Positions 26,287 to 35,512 are shown, numbered from the stretch's first letter. The stretch is 64,000 nucleotides of DNA from Microvirga puerhi (GCF_020089865.1 NZ_JAIRBM010000018.1:1-64000), one strand, 5' to 3'. Numbers and translations: made by a program. The notes: generated by a model not told the origin, from the sequence alone.

Positions 26287-26301
26287 TGCGCATTCCGCGC
26301 G
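26287..26301 (+). promoter_or_regulatory. Candidate enhancer box TGCGC-ATTCC-GCGCG
   Basis: Nearly the same inverted repeat as at 18567-18581 (one mismatch in the right arm), placed 2 bp after the activator gene and centred about 114 bp upstream of the -24 element at 26407. The two box-to-promoter distances differ by about 10 bp, one helical turn, so both would face the polymerase from the same side. Confidence 0.45.
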
Positions 26302-26406
26302 TCTATGCGTGGAAGTCACATCCTAGCGTGGATAGGCCTGCTTTCGGTCGCATCGGCGCCTGCTTTTTCCTTTGTGAAACAGTAGTTTAGAGTGACGATG
26401 GAGACT

Positions 26407-26422
26407 TGGTATGATCTTTGCA
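26407..26422 (+). promoter_or_regulatory. Sigma-54 (-24/-12) promoter of the AtuA/DUF4387 genes
   Basis: TGGTATGATCTTTGCA contains GG (26408-26409) and GC (26420-26421) exactly 10 bp apart with the TTGCA -12 core. It lies 47 bp before the ATG at 26469, in the 184-bp gap after the activator gene. Confidence 0.7.
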
Positions 26423-26468
26423 TACACCCTGGGCATTGCATCACGGCGCCCACGGGAGAATGCCTGCC

Positions 26469-27827
26469 ATGTCGTCCATCAAGATCATCTGCCCCAACGG
26501 GCATCTCGGCTTTGCGCCGCTCAAGGCTGAGAGCTTCCTGCTCGGCGTTGCGGCGGGGCCGGATTTCATTGCGGCAGATTCGGGTAGCGACGACATCGGC
26601 CCGGTTCCTCTCGGAACGGACACCTCGACCTCGCCTGAGGCTTGGCAGCGGCAGGACCTGGAGGCCATGCTTCTGGCCTCCCGCCGGATCAACGTGCCAA
26701 TGATCATCGGATCTGCAGGCGATACGGGATCGAACAGCCGTGTCGACCGCTATGTAGAGATCATCCGCGAACTGGCGAAGAAGCATCGTCTTTCGCCCTT
26801 CAAGCTCGGCTACTTCTATTCCGAGGTGGACAAGGAGCGAGTGCGCCGCGCCATCGGCAGCGATGAGCCGGTGCTTGGCCTCGATGGGCGCGATGCGCTC
26901 ACCGAATCCGAGCTCGATGCGACCGACCGGATCGTCGCCATGGCCGGCGTTCACCCGTACCTCAAGCTGCTGGAGGAGGGCTGCGATGTCATTATCGGCG
27001 GCCGCTCGAGCGACTGCGCGATCTTCGCGGCCGCGGCCCTCCAACGCGGCACGAGCGAAGCCGATGCTTATTACCTTGGGAAGGTGCTGGAGTGTGCCTC
27101 GTTCTGCGCGGAGCCCTACGGCGCGAAGGAGACCGTCCTCGGAGCGGTGAATGGCAGCGGAGTGACGGTCACGGCTATGCATCCGGACCAGCGCTGCACC
27201 ATCGCATCGGTTGCCGGGCACGCGATGTATGAACGCTCGAACCCTTACGACGAATTCGTCGCCGGCGGACGTCTCGACATGCGCGAGTGTCATTACGAGC
27301 AGATCGATCCGCGAACGACCCGCGTCACAGGGCAGCGCTTCATCCCGGCCGAACGGGTGCGTGTCAAGCTGGAAGGTGCCGGAAAGGTCGGCGAGCGCTA
27401 TATCGGCATCGCGTCGGTGAGAGACCCCTACACGATCGCGAACATCAACGACGTCATCGCCTGGGCCAAGGCTCAAGTGTTCGAGCGCTTCGGCCAGAGC
27501 GGATACGAGCTGCACTACAACGTATTCGGCAAGAACGGCGTGATGGGCGATCTCGAGCCGGTGAAGAGCCCGGCGCACGAACTCTGCATCGTCGTGCAGG
27601 GCGTGGCGCCGACCGCAGAGATGGCTGAGGAGGTCTGCATGACTGGCACGCGCCAGCTCTTCTACGCTCGTCTGCCGGACGTGAAGGGAACCGCGGGTGG
27701 CGTCGCCTTCGTGCTTGATGAGGTTCTCAAGGCCTCACCGGCCCACCGCTGGACCGTCAACCACACACTCGCTGTGGACGATCCCCTCGAACTCTTCCCC
27801 ACCCACACGGTCACCATTGGCGCCTGA
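26469..27827 (+). CDS. AtuA-family (DUF1446) protein, acyclic terpene utilisation-like
   Basis: A 452-residue cytoplasmic protein of the AtuA/DUF1446 family. The N-terminus (KIICPNGHLGF) and the blocks GSAGDTGSNSRVDRYVEI, GCDVIIGGRSSDCAIFAAAA and AVNGSGVTVTAMHPDQRCT are recognisable. AtuA is required for citronellol/geranyl-CoA catabolism in Pseudomonas, but many family members occur without terpene genes and the reaction is not established. GGGAGA precedes the ATG at 26469; the frame is open upstream across the promoter, so earlier starts are unlikely. It is followed after 11 bp by DUF4387, a frequent companion gene. The context here is an importer plus an amide hydrolase, not a terpene pathway. 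Confidence 0.85.
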   Translation: MSSIKIICPNGHLGFAPLKAESFLLGVAAGPDFIAADSGSDDIGPVPLGTDTSTSPEAWQRQDLEAMLLASRRINVPMIIGSAGDTGSNSRVDRYVEIIRELAKKHRLSPFKLGYFYSEVDKERVRRAIGSDEPVLGLDGRDALTESELDATDRIVAMAGVHPYLKLLEEGCDVIIGGRSSDCAIFAAAALQRGTSEADAYYLGKVLECASFCAEPYGAKETVLGAVNGSGVTVTAMHPDQRCTIASVAGHAMYERSNPYDEFVAGGRLDMRECHYEQIDPRTTRVTGQRFIPAERVRVKLEGAGKVGERYIGIASVRDPYTIANINDVIAWAKAQVFERFGQSGYELHYNVFGKNGVMGDLEPVKSPAHELCIVVQGVAPTAEMAEEVCMTGTRQLFYARLPDVKGTAGGVAFVLDEVLKASPAHRWTVNHTLAVDDPLELFPTHTVTIGA

Positions 27828-27838
27828 GGACCCAGACC

Positions 27839-28153
27839 ATGAAGAAGCTCTCCGATCTTGCGAAGACGATTCGCAGCAAGAACGCTGGTGTGGACAAGAT
27901 CACCTTTGACATCATTTTCACCGACCGAAGCGTCTACGATAAGGTCCGGCAATGTAAGGTGTTGACACCCGCAACGGTCGCCAAGCTCTACAACATTGAG
28001 GAGCAACGCATCGCCGATTTCGTCGAATATGACCCAGCCTGCGCGATTAAGTTCACGATCTATCGGGTACGGCCAAGCGGGAGTGCGGGCGATTCCGATA
28101 TTTTCGGCGCCCAGCAATACGCGCCGCTGCTCGACGTGGCGGTCGATATCTGA
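27839..28153 (+). CDS. DUF4387 domain-containing protein, AtuA partner
   Basis: A 104-residue protein that fits DUF4387 over its whole length (KNAGVDKITFDIIFTDRSVY and AIKFTIYRVRPSGSAGD). GAGGA lies 11 bp before the ATG. In many genomes DUF4387 proteins follow or are fused to AtuA-type proteins, so the two probably act as one enzyme or complex. No catalytic motif is known to me. A strong hairpin follows 10 bp after the stop. Confidence 0.88.
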   Translation: MKKLSDLAKTIRSKNAGVDKITFDIIFTDRSVYDKVRQCKVLTPATVAKLYNIEEQRIADFVEYDPACAIKFTIYRVRPSGSAGDSDIFGAQQYAPLLDVAVDI

Positions 28154-28162
28154 ACAGGAGAG

Positions 28163-28193
28163 CCATCGGATCCGGCGTTGAGGGATCCGATGG
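28163..28193 (+). terminator. Hairpin terminator at the end of the AtuA/DUF4387 operon
   Basis: CCATCGGATCC (28163-28173) pairs perfectly with GGATCCGATGG (28183-28193) around a 9-nt loop. No long T-run follows (TTCGAACTTC), so termination may be partial or protein-assisted, but position and strength fit an operon end. Confidence 0.65.
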
Positions 28194-28352
28194 TTCGAAC
28201 TTCATTCTGCTACAAGGGAGGATGCCCGCTCACCATCTCTAGGGCCTTGCGCAGGAAGCGATAGGCTGCCCCGGTATTGTGCCGCTTTCAGAGCATGAAG
28301 TCGATCAACTGATCCTGCCTGGCGACAGCTCGAAACAGATACGTCCATCGCA

Positions 28353-31316
28353 TCACGGCTGGGGAAGCGCGACCTGCCCTGTGCTGACCATCCGAAGCTT
28401 CCAGTTTTCCGCCTTTGACCCTTCGAGATTGAGGCGGCTGGTCATGAAGTAAAGCCGCTCTGTATCGGTGCCCTTCGATGTGCAGAAGCGATCTTGCAGA
28501 TAAAACGGCGGCGTCGCCTGATAGTAGAGGGTTGCCTGCACGGTCGCGGGAACGCCTTTGACCTGCGCAAGATCGATCTGGTAGCGGATCGTGTCGCTTC
28601 CACCGGTTTCATAATCAGGATCGTCTCCGACCTGAGCAGGACCGGCCTCGTCAGCAAGATCAGATCCTGCTCCAAGAGCCTGCGCAACGGCGATACGGTC
28701 ATTGCGTTTCAGGAAGCCCTTGGGCAGCAGGCGGTTGTCCTTCACGTTCGAGCAAATCGACAGGAAACTCGTGGTCAATTCCCCGGCCGGCCGGGACCCT
28801 ATCCCACACTGCGCCGGGCCATCTGCGGGGGGCGAAGATACGAGTTCCTGATAGATCTGGGCTTGGTTCTGCTGAGTAATGACTTGGTAATGAGGCTGGT
28901 GCGCGAGTGGGTTCTTCCGCACTGAGCAGTCGCTGCTCCACCAAACTTCCCCGTCGATCGGCTCGCCCTTTTCGTCGATGAGGGCCCCGATGGTATTTGT
29001 CCGACCGGACGACCAGAGCGTCGCCCCATCCCGATCGAGAACCTGGAACTCGACGAAGGCGCGACGAAAGCCGACGCCGGACGGGAACTTGTGTCCGGCT
29101 TTGTTCGTGACAAGGATATTGGCCTCGATGGCGCCCTCGTTCATCGTGAGATTGCTGACGCGAATATCCGCTGTCTTCGCCTCTGCCTGATGTGCGATTG
29201 CCTGCTCGGTATAGAGGAGCGGATCGAGTCCCTTTCGGGTCAACATCGGATCCTGCGTTCGAATTCCCATGATATCTGGGAATTGTTGGGCCATCTTGAT
29301 GAGGAACGTGTTCAGGCCCACCAGAACGTGACTGGCAAATCCTTCCCGGATCTCAAGGTCGATATCTTCAGGCTCGAGGGTGTTATCGGCCTCAGGAAAA
29401 TTGCTGTGCTCTTGAATGCTGGCGATCTTGCTCCGGATAGGCTGGCCCTGGGCGTCCTTGCTCGGCATGTGACAGCCCTGGCAGGTTTCCGCCTTGGCAC
29501 CAGGCCCCATCGGCAGCAGGCCATCAGGCGTCCTGCCTGTTCTGTAATCGCTGAAGGCCCACTCCGCATAGGTGGTCTGCTCATAAGTGTGGCCGATGAC
29601 TTTGCCCTTGTTCAACACAGGCAGATGAACCGTGTGACAGCTCCCGCAGACTTCCGCGGATTGAATATGCGCATTGTGGGCTGGGGTCAGGCCAAGGGCA
29701 TTTTCCATCGGTTTGACCTTCGGATCCGGAAAAGGCCCGATGATCTTGTCGGGAGCGCCGGTGAGGAAACTTCCCGTGAACGTTCTCGCGAATCCATTGT
29801 TGTCAGGATTGAGAAATGCCTGACGCTCGGCAACACAGCTATTCTGAGGCTCCCCGGCTACTTTAGCCCGGTCGCTCTCGCTGAGCGCCATCGTATGGCA
29901 TGTGGTGCAGGAGACCCCATCTCGCCCGAGAGCCCCATAGGCGGCGTTCTTGGCGTGGGGACCTGCCGGGAATGGCGTGGCATTGAGTGCATCTCGCGAG
30001 AAGGGCGTGCAGCCCCGTCCCGCCACTTTCTCGTCGATCTTGAACTGCCTTTGGCCCATGACGCCATGGCATCCAAGGCAGGTATCTTCCACGAGCTTGG
30101 ACGACTCCGGATGAAAGGTCTTAGTCTCGCTCGACAACTGGGCAAAGAAGACCGGATCGCGGCCGGCCAGGCCCATAGGCGACGTACTCCACGTCCCGAA
30201 AGGTGACAGGTTGAGAAACTTCCCGCCGTGCCCGGGCTGCGTCATGTCAAATTGGAGGCCCGTCGATCCTGCATCGTGACATCCGATGCACTGATCCGAC
30301 GTTAGGAAGGGCTGAAGCGCCTTGGGCATCCCTGCTCGAGCCCAAACATTGTCATATGTCTGGGATGGCATGGCCAGAGTCGGCAATCGTTCGGGCTTTG
30401 TGAACGGCAGCCCGAAGAACTGCGTAAATGCAGGATCATAGCCAGAGTGGGCCGCTGCCCCTTGAGAGGTGACATCGTCCGATTCCTGGACGATGCGCAG
30501 GTGATTGAGCAGAGCGGCGAAATTCTCGTCTGGCTGCGTCCCCTGCTTTTGGAACCAATGCTGGCTTAGGAACGCGAGAGGTTTGCCCGCCTCGCCTTTA
30601 ATGTTCCGCAGAGCTGCGAAGGTGAAATTGTCTTTGGCAGAAGCGTGACAGTTCACGCAGTATTGCCCGAACCCCATATTCGGATATCCATTGCCGGCCT
30701 GCGCCGGCCAGTCGGGCTCCCAACCCTTCCAGCCAAACCAGCCCCAGAACCAACCATCGTGAGCACCTTGGTTGTCGCGGACCATGACGGCGGCACCGCT
30801 CGTCGGCTGGAGCCGGCTCACATCGATGCCTCGGCAGGCAGCGGCCGGTGCCGGGTACATCTCTTTGATCATCATGGCCCCGTTGGGAACGGGCGCCGGG
30901 TTCGTCGGGGCAATATGCTCGTCCGCCGGTCGGTTGACTTTGAGCCAGGCATACATCTCCGGCGAATACCAGATCACCACAGGAGCATGGGTTCCATGAT
31001 AGGTCCCGACCCACTTTTCGTCCTTGAGAGCCGCCGTAAACGGGCCGGTATCGCGGATGGTCTTGTCAGTCTTCCATCCGGAGCCAGGGTTTCGATGACA
31101 ATAAGCTCTCAGATAAATGCCGAGTTTCTGTTGATAGACGTCTAAGGTGAACTGGCTGGGCTTACGGACATCGTCTTCCAGGCTTGCGCAAAGCGCGAGG
31201 TCCGTCGGGACTTGGAGAGTTTCCTGCTGCGCGGGACATTGCTCCGACGCATTCGCCATAGATGGGAGGAGCAGAGCGGCGCAGAGCGCGACGGCAACAG
31301 TCAATCTGAGGCGCAT
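28353..31316 (-). CDS. Large secreted multiheme cytochrome c family protein (six CxxCH)
   Basis: A 987-residue protein with a signal peptide (RLTVAVALCAALLLPSMANA) and six haem-attachment motifs: CVNCH (220), CIGCH (343), CLGCH (413), CTTCH (470), CGSCH (557) and CQGCH (612). The C-terminal third (from about 700) has no CxxCH and looks beta-rich. It should be a periplasmic electron carrier or a redox enzyme; CGSCHTVHLP is reminiscent of multihaem cytochromes of the c554/OTR type. The ATG at 31316 sits directly before the signal peptide; the longer frame is not supported. It has no obvious redox partner or cytochrome maturation gene beside it, and mobile-element debris lies upstream. The substrate is unknown. 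Confidence 0.85.
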   Translation of the reverse strand: MRLRLTVAVALCAALLLPSMANASEQCPAQQETLQVPTDLALCASLEDDVRKPSQFTLDVYQQKLGIYLRAYCHRNPGSGWKTDKTIRDTGPFTAALKDEKWVGTYHGTHAPVVIWYSPEMYAWLKVNRPADEHIAPTNPAPVPNGAMMIKEMYPAPAAACRGIDVSRLQPTSGAAVMVRDNQGAHDGWFWGWFGWKGWEPDWPAQAGNGYPNMGFGQYCVNCHASAKDNFTFAALRNIKGEAGKPLAFLSQHWFQKQGTQPDENFAALLNHLRIVQESDDVTSQGAAAHSGYDPAFTQFFGLPFTKPERLPTLAMPSQTYDNVWARAGMPKALQPFLTSDQCIGCHDAGSTGLQFDMTQPGHGGKFLNLSPFGTWSTSPMGLAGRDPVFFAQLSSETKTFHPESSKLVEDTCLGCHGVMGQRQFKIDEKVAGRGCTPFSRDALNATPFPAGPHAKNAAYGALGRDGVSCTTCHTMALSESDRAKVAGEPQNSCVAERQAFLNPDNNGFARTFTGSFLTGAPDKIIGPFPDPKVKPMENALGLTPAHNAHIQSAEVCGSCHTVHLPVLNKGKVIGHTYEQTTYAEWAFSDYRTGRTPDGLLPMGPGAKAETCQGCHMPSKDAQGQPIRSKIASIQEHSNFPEADNTLEPEDIDLEIREGFASHVLVGLNTFLIKMAQQFPDIMGIRTQDPMLTRKGLDPLLYTEQAIAHQAEAKTADIRVSNLTMNEGAIEANILVTNKAGHKFPSGVGFRRAFVEFQVLDRDGATLWSSGRTNTIGALIDEKGEPIDGEVWWSSDCSVRKNPLAHQPHYQVITQQNQAQIYQELVSSPPADGPAQCGIGSRPAGELTTSFLSICSNVKDNRLLPKGFLKRNDRIAVAQALGAGSDLADEAGPAQVGDDPDYETGGSDTIRYQIDLAQVKGVPATVQATLYYQATPPFYLQDRFCTSKGTDTERLYFMTSRLNLEGSKAENWKLRMVSTGQVALPQP

Positions 31317-31538
31317 GACGAACCCGAAACAAGCAGAGCATTCTCTCTTTCGGTAAACATGCGGATTTGGCAAGCCCCACTTTGGGCTTCCGATAACTCG
31401 TTCCATCCTACAGGGGAAATGTTACGTTAATCCGAGGATACTGTAACCTACCCTGCTTCGTTGGCTTTGGGCGAGCACGCCCGCCGCGGCTTTCCATGAC
31501 GCCACGTCTTGTTTCCTCACGGGTCCGATCAGCAAGTA

Positions 31539-31715
31539 GCTTGGCTGCTTGCGACAGAGGCGTTGGGCATACCCCGGACCGAACTTCTTTCCGCACCGCC
31601 GGATCGTTTCGTGGGAGACGACAATGCCTGCGCCAGTGGCATCTGCTCGACGAGCCGGGGCTGAGAGGACACTGAAAGTAGAGCAGACTGTATGGGTGAT
31701 GATCTGGTAACTGAT
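31539..31715 (-). mobile_element. IS6-family transposase fragment
   Basis: On the minus strand, YQIITHTVCSTFSVLSAP followed by GIVVSHETIRRCGKKFGPGY and AQRLCRKQPS matches the N-terminal helix-turn-helix region of IS6-family transposases (normally I-x-H-A-V-W-L-Y-F, then S-x-E-T-I/V-R-x-W). The Trp after ETIRR is replaced by Cys and the catalytic domain is absent, so it is a decayed remnant. It separates the cytochrome gene from the polysaccharide-type operon. Confidence 0.65.
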
Positions 31716-31779
31716 GGCGCTTGCAATTGACGGGACTGGTCGAGCCGCCGCTTTTAAGCCATAAGCCGCTGACCAACGG

Positions 31780-33396
31780 TTACTGTGACATTGCTTCCAG
31801 ATCCCATCGCGCTGATCTGATGTTGCTGTTGTCAGCACAAGGCGGTCGTTCTTCTTCACTGCAGGGAAGCAGCGTCGACATACTCCCGATCGCGTGTTCT
31901 TGAATCTCGGCCTCGAAGCCTTGAAACACCATGCGTACATGTTGTATCGCGCCGCCCTTGGGTAAGCGCGTAAAGAGATGCAGATCAAGGGGCCCCTGAT
32001 GCGGTTCCGAAAGGCGCGCCTTGAGCGTTCGTGCTTCGAGTGGGTGGTCCAGTTCAACCCATTCGCTTACCGCAAGAGCCCCTGCACCACGCTCCGCTTC
32101 GTCGGGGCTGTGGCCTGGAGCCATAACAACGAGGCGCGCGCCGAGCTTCCGCGTCTCGCACCGCTTCTCATCGACCGCCACCGAACAGGAAACCGCGACA
32201 AGGTGAGCGATGGCCGGCAACGCAACAACTGCAGCCGAGACTTTGTTCGGAAATGGCCGCAGCAGCACCCTGTCACCACCTAGGTGGCCGAAGCAGGGAT
32301 AAGACGCATTGATTTCACGCGTGAGGCGCACGCCAGCGATGCTCGTCTCGTCGATAGGGATCACCGGGTTAGGTGGGGGTAGTCCCAGAGCCGAGGCGTT
32401 GCCGCGGACGCTGGTGACGACCCCTGGAAGTCCCCCCCACAGTCGCATGACAAGCATCGAGGGCTCTGGCTGTGCATCAGCGCCCATTGCCGGAATCAAG
32501 GAATACTCCGGAAGAAGCCCAGTCGGTGCAATGGCAAGACGTGGAGGATCGCCGGCCCCCTCGGCCGCAATGTGCAACTCAAGCGAACGCCAATGCTGCG
32601 TCATGACCTTCCCCAGGCGCACGGGCAGAAGACCTCGATGCAATTTGTGGAAGGGCGCCCGCCATGTCGCGAGCGTCAAACCCTCGTCTCGCACGATCAG
32701 ATCGAGATGCAACTGGCCTTCGCCGGTTCCTGGATGCGTGATGGAGAGGTCAAGGCCTGCAAAGCCGTGTGCAGAGATCGGCAATCTCTGCCGAATTGAT
32801 GCACCTTCCCCCGAAGGGCGATCCATCGGTCCATACATTGGGACCGAGATGTCACTGGTGGGCACTGGGTTTGTGAGAACAAGGCGTAACGGCGCGAGGC
32901 GCAGATTCTCAAGCAGTTCCTCCACTTCGCGGGGAATCCGGATATGGGTCTCGAAGCTCTCGCGCAAAGCAGCGAGATCGCATAGCAGGCGCTCGTTGGC
33001 GCTCACCAGTCGACTTCTTTCATGGAGCGACCGAGCCAACAACGTCCTGTCCAAGGTGGCTCGGTCACCATGGACCAACACTGGCACCGTTGCATCGCCG
33101 CCCTCAGCCGCCCACCACTGCATCAACGATTTCGCGATACCCTCGTCGCCGACCGCAGGAACCCACATCGCCCAGACATTCGCGGGTGGCACCTCGAGAG
33201 GCAGAAGTTCGGGCTGGGGCATCGGCTGTCTGTTCGCCGATGTCAGGACAATCCGATCCTGACAGTCGCGGTAGATTGCAAGCCACAGGAATTGCTCGTT
33301 CAACTCTGTGACCGATTCCGGCGATCCAAGCAGCAGGAGTTTGGGGAGCGCCTCGTAAAGGGAAGGGAAGCATGCTTTTTCGGCGTAGATTATCAT
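31780..33396 (-). CDS. Large hypothetical protein downstream of a GT2 glycosyltransferase
   Basis: A 538-residue protein starting at ATG 33396 (MIIYAEKACFPSLYEALPK), 22 bp after the glycosyltransferase stop; the longer upstream frame overlaps that gene and is unlikely. It has no signal peptide or membrane helix. The middle part is beta-rich with segments such as GFAGLDLSITHPGTGEGQLH and APFHKLHRGLLPVRLGK, suggestive of a carbohydrate-binding or jelly-roll-like fold. It may belong to a DUF family common beside rhizobial glycosyltransferases (DUF6212 comes to mind), but I cannot confirm that. The operon position suggests a role in surface polysaccharide synthesis. Confidence 0.7.
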   Translation of the reverse strand: MIIYAEKACFPSLYEALPKLLLLGSPESVTELNEQFLWLAIYRDCQDRIVLTSANRQPMPQPELLPLEVPPANVWAMWVPAVGDEGIAKSLMQWWAAEGGDATVPVLVHGDRATLDRTLLARSLHERSRLVSANERLLCDLAALRESFETHIRIPREVEELLENLRLAPLRLVLTNPVPTSDISVPMYGPMDRPSGEGASIRQRLPISAHGFAGLDLSITHPGTGEGQLHLDLIVRDEGLTLATWRAPFHKLHRGLLPVRLGKVMTQHWRSLELHIAAEGAGDPPRLAIAPTGLLPEYSLIPAMGADAQPEPSMLVMRLWGGLPGVVTSVRGNASALGLPPPNPVIPIDETSIAGVRLTREINASYPCFGHLGGDRVLLRPFPNKVSAAVVALPAIAHLVAVSCSVAVDEKRCETRKLGARLVVMAPGHSPDEAERGAGALAVSEWVELDHPLEARTLKARLSEPHQGPLDLHLFTRLPKGGAIQHVRMVFQGFEAEIQEHAIGSMSTLLPCSEEERPPCADNSNIRSARWDLEAMSQ

Positions 33397-33418
33397 GCGC
33401 TGAGCATCTCTAGGGTTA

Positions 33419-35512
33419 TCATGATTCGAGCGACGGCTGCGGTGCTTCTCGCCATGGCCGCCAGTCGTGCCAAAGGTGCAGTTTCCTTTGTGGAATTCCG
33501 AGAGCGCTGCAGAGATGAAGCGCGGTGCGGTCCTCAGCGACGATGGAGTCATAGGCCTGTTCAAACGCGGCACAGGCATTGACGAGTTCGCCTGGGGAAC
33601 GATGGGAGCTGGCGGCCTGTAGCAAGCAGCAGGTCTCGACTTTCAGTTGTCGTAGGGAGCCCATGAGCGGGTGAGCAAGGTGACTTGTTACCGAAACGAC
33701 CAGTTGATAGGCCGCAAGGGTGGCGATGGCGTCTTCACTTCCAAAGCCATCAAGACATGGGATCGCGGTGCCGTTATAAATGCGGTGATCGGCCGTCCCG
33801 GACAAAACCCGCAAAGCCTCACGAGGTAGCAGAACGATCTCGGTATAGTCATGCGAAGCCAAGAGGCTCGTCTCGATCTCGTCTCCGATGATCACGAGAT
33901 CGACATTCCACTGTCGGCCAAGCCGATCACGCATTCGGTCCGCTGCAGCCAGCGCATCTGACGTCCCCGGTTCGACTATCAGCGCTGCCCGCTGTCGGCT
34001 GCTGGCCGGGACATCGCAGGGGAAGATCGAGGGTAGACCAAGATGGGCGTAGATATCGCGAGGCATGGCCGGGTGCGATCGATAGCGGATGAGGGGAGCG
34101 GCACGCCATAGATGGGCGTGCTCGCGAAGGGCGATATCGGCCAACGCTTTGCCAAGATTCGTCAAGGCCGCGGCCGCGTTCCGCTCCGAAGAGAGTAGGT
34201 CGGGAATATTCGCGGTAAGTACAAGCCCTTCACTTCTCTTCGCGGCTTGTAGGGCGAGACTCTCGAAATTTCCTCCCGGTCGGGCATGGGCCAGCAAGAC
34301 GCTCGCTTCGAGTGCGATGATCTGCACTTCTTCCGGCAGAGGTACCGTTCCCGCGCTGCGATCGCATAGGATGTTCTCGCGAAGCCAGCGTGGCGTTGTC
34401 TTCGAATCGGCCATGGAGCGAAAGTTTACGGCTGCGAACGTTGCGCGCCTGACCGTGCATTCAAGAGTCCAAAGGATCCCGGCGAGCATGCGGCGTTCGG
34501 CCAGCACATCATACAGGTTCTCGTCCATCACCACGAGATGCCCCGGACACCGGCCATAATCCGGCCTTTCGCACGACTGCAGAAGTCGCCTCAGATAGTC
34601 GTCACGGTCGAGGAACTCGCGCTCTGAAGGAGCAGTCAGACGACTGACACGTCCAGTATCGGGATGATAAACGGCGTAGCGCGACTTTTCGGCAATCTCG
34701 CGCGCGAGGAGCGCCCCAGGCAGGAAGAGCGCGGGATGGCGCGAGCGAATGTAGTCGAGGATCGGTCCAAAGTCCCGTTCTGCAGCAACCAACATGCTCT
34801 CGCCGCGGCGGCGATAGCGAAAGCCGGCATCGGGGACATGCACTCCGTGGAAACCCATTTCAAGGCCATGGAGCCAGAACTCCCAATCTTCGACGCCCCG
34901 TCGCATCTGCGTGTCGAAGCGGATGCCGGCATCGAGCATTCGCCTGGCGGCCATGCTGCCCGCTTCGCTGACATTGCGGAAAAGATGCTCTAATGGCGAG
35001 TAGGGGCCGGAGGTGTCACCGAATTCGACAAAACCGAACTTGTCGACATCGGTATAAGCCCAGCCGATATGTTCTTCGCTGGCGCGTAATGCCGTTAGAA
35101 GGCGCTGCAGTAGGTATGGTCCGATCCGGTTGTCGCAGTCGAGGAAATAGACGCCTTCGAGTTCGGGAAAGGCAGCAAGTGAAAAATCGATTCCCGTGTT
35201 CCGTGCGGCACTGAGACCGCCATTGCTTTTCTGAAGGTAGAATATGCGACCCGGATTGGCGGTCGCGAAAGTCAGGCAAACATCTCGTGTCGAGGGGTCA
35301 GGACAACCGTCGTTGACAACCACGATCGCGTAGGAAAAATCCGTTCGCTGATTGAGGGCGCTGCGCAACGCCTCAGCCGTGAGCGATGGTTGCCCATAGG
35401 CCGGTATGATGATCGCAACTCGCACGGCCGAGCGATCGGCATCTTCAGGGACCCGCTTTTCCTGCAAGATCCTAACCTCGTTGAGTTGCGAAGGCCGCCG
35501 GCCTCTCTTCAT
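33419..35512 (-). CDS. Glycosyltransferase family 2 protein, 697 residues
   Basis: The N-terminal 280 residues form a GT-A inverting glycosyltransferase: VAIIIPAYGQPSLTAEALRS, VVVNDGCPDPSTRDV, the nucleotide-binding SNGGLSAARNTGID, the metal motif FLDCDNR (D-x-D type) and the acceptor-loop block RRGVEDWEFWLHGLEMGF (E-D-W). About 400 further residues of unknown type follow, possibly a second enzyme or scaffold domain. The first codons overlap the upstream epimerase gene by 41 bp and no ribosome binding site marks the ATG, so the start may lie somewhat downstream; the conserved domain begins near residue 31. It probably builds an exopolysaccharide or O-antigen with the epimerase. Confidence 0.85.
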   Translation of the reverse strand: MKRGRRPSQLNEVRILQEKRVPEDADRSAVRVAIIIPAYGQPSLTAEALRSALNQRTDFSYAIVVVNDGCPDPSTRDVCLTFATANPGRIFYLQKSNGGLSAARNTGIDFSLAAFPELEGVYFLDCDNRIGPYLLQRLLTALRASEEHIGWAYTDVDKFGFVEFGDTSGPYSPLEHLFRNVSEAGSMAARRMLDAGIRFDTQMRRGVEDWEFWLHGLEMGFHGVHVPDAGFRYRRRGESMLVAAERDFGPILDYIRSRHPALFLPGALLAREIAEKSRYAVYHPDTGRVSRLTAPSEREFLDRDDYLRRLLQSCERPDYGRCPGHLVVMDENLYDVLAERRMLAGILWTLECTVRRATFAAVNFRSMADSKTTPRWLRENILCDRSAGTVPLPEEVQIIALEASVLLAHARPGGNFESLALQAAKRSEGLVLTANIPDLLSSERNAAAALTNLGKALADIALREHAHLWRAAPLIRYRSHPAMPRDIYAHLGLPSIFPCDVPASSRQRAALIVEPGTSDALAAADRMRDRLGRQWNVDLVIIGDEIETSLLASHDYTEIVLLPREALRVLSGTADHRIYNGTAIPCLDGFGSEDAIATLAAYQLVVSVTSHLAHPLMGSLRQLKVETCCLLQAASSHRSPGELVNACAAFEQAYDSIVAEDRTALHLCSALGIPQRKLHLWHDWRPWREAPQPSLES

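Noticed and set aside
26316..27578. Minus-strand open frame of 420 codons opposite the AtuA gene
   Set aside because: AtuA motifs on the plus strand are unmistakable; the antisense translation is Arg/His-rich and matches nothing.
29091..30206. Plus-strand open frame of 371 codons opposite the multihaem cytochrome
   Set aside because: The minus strand carries six correctly phased CxxCH motifs; this is the shadow.
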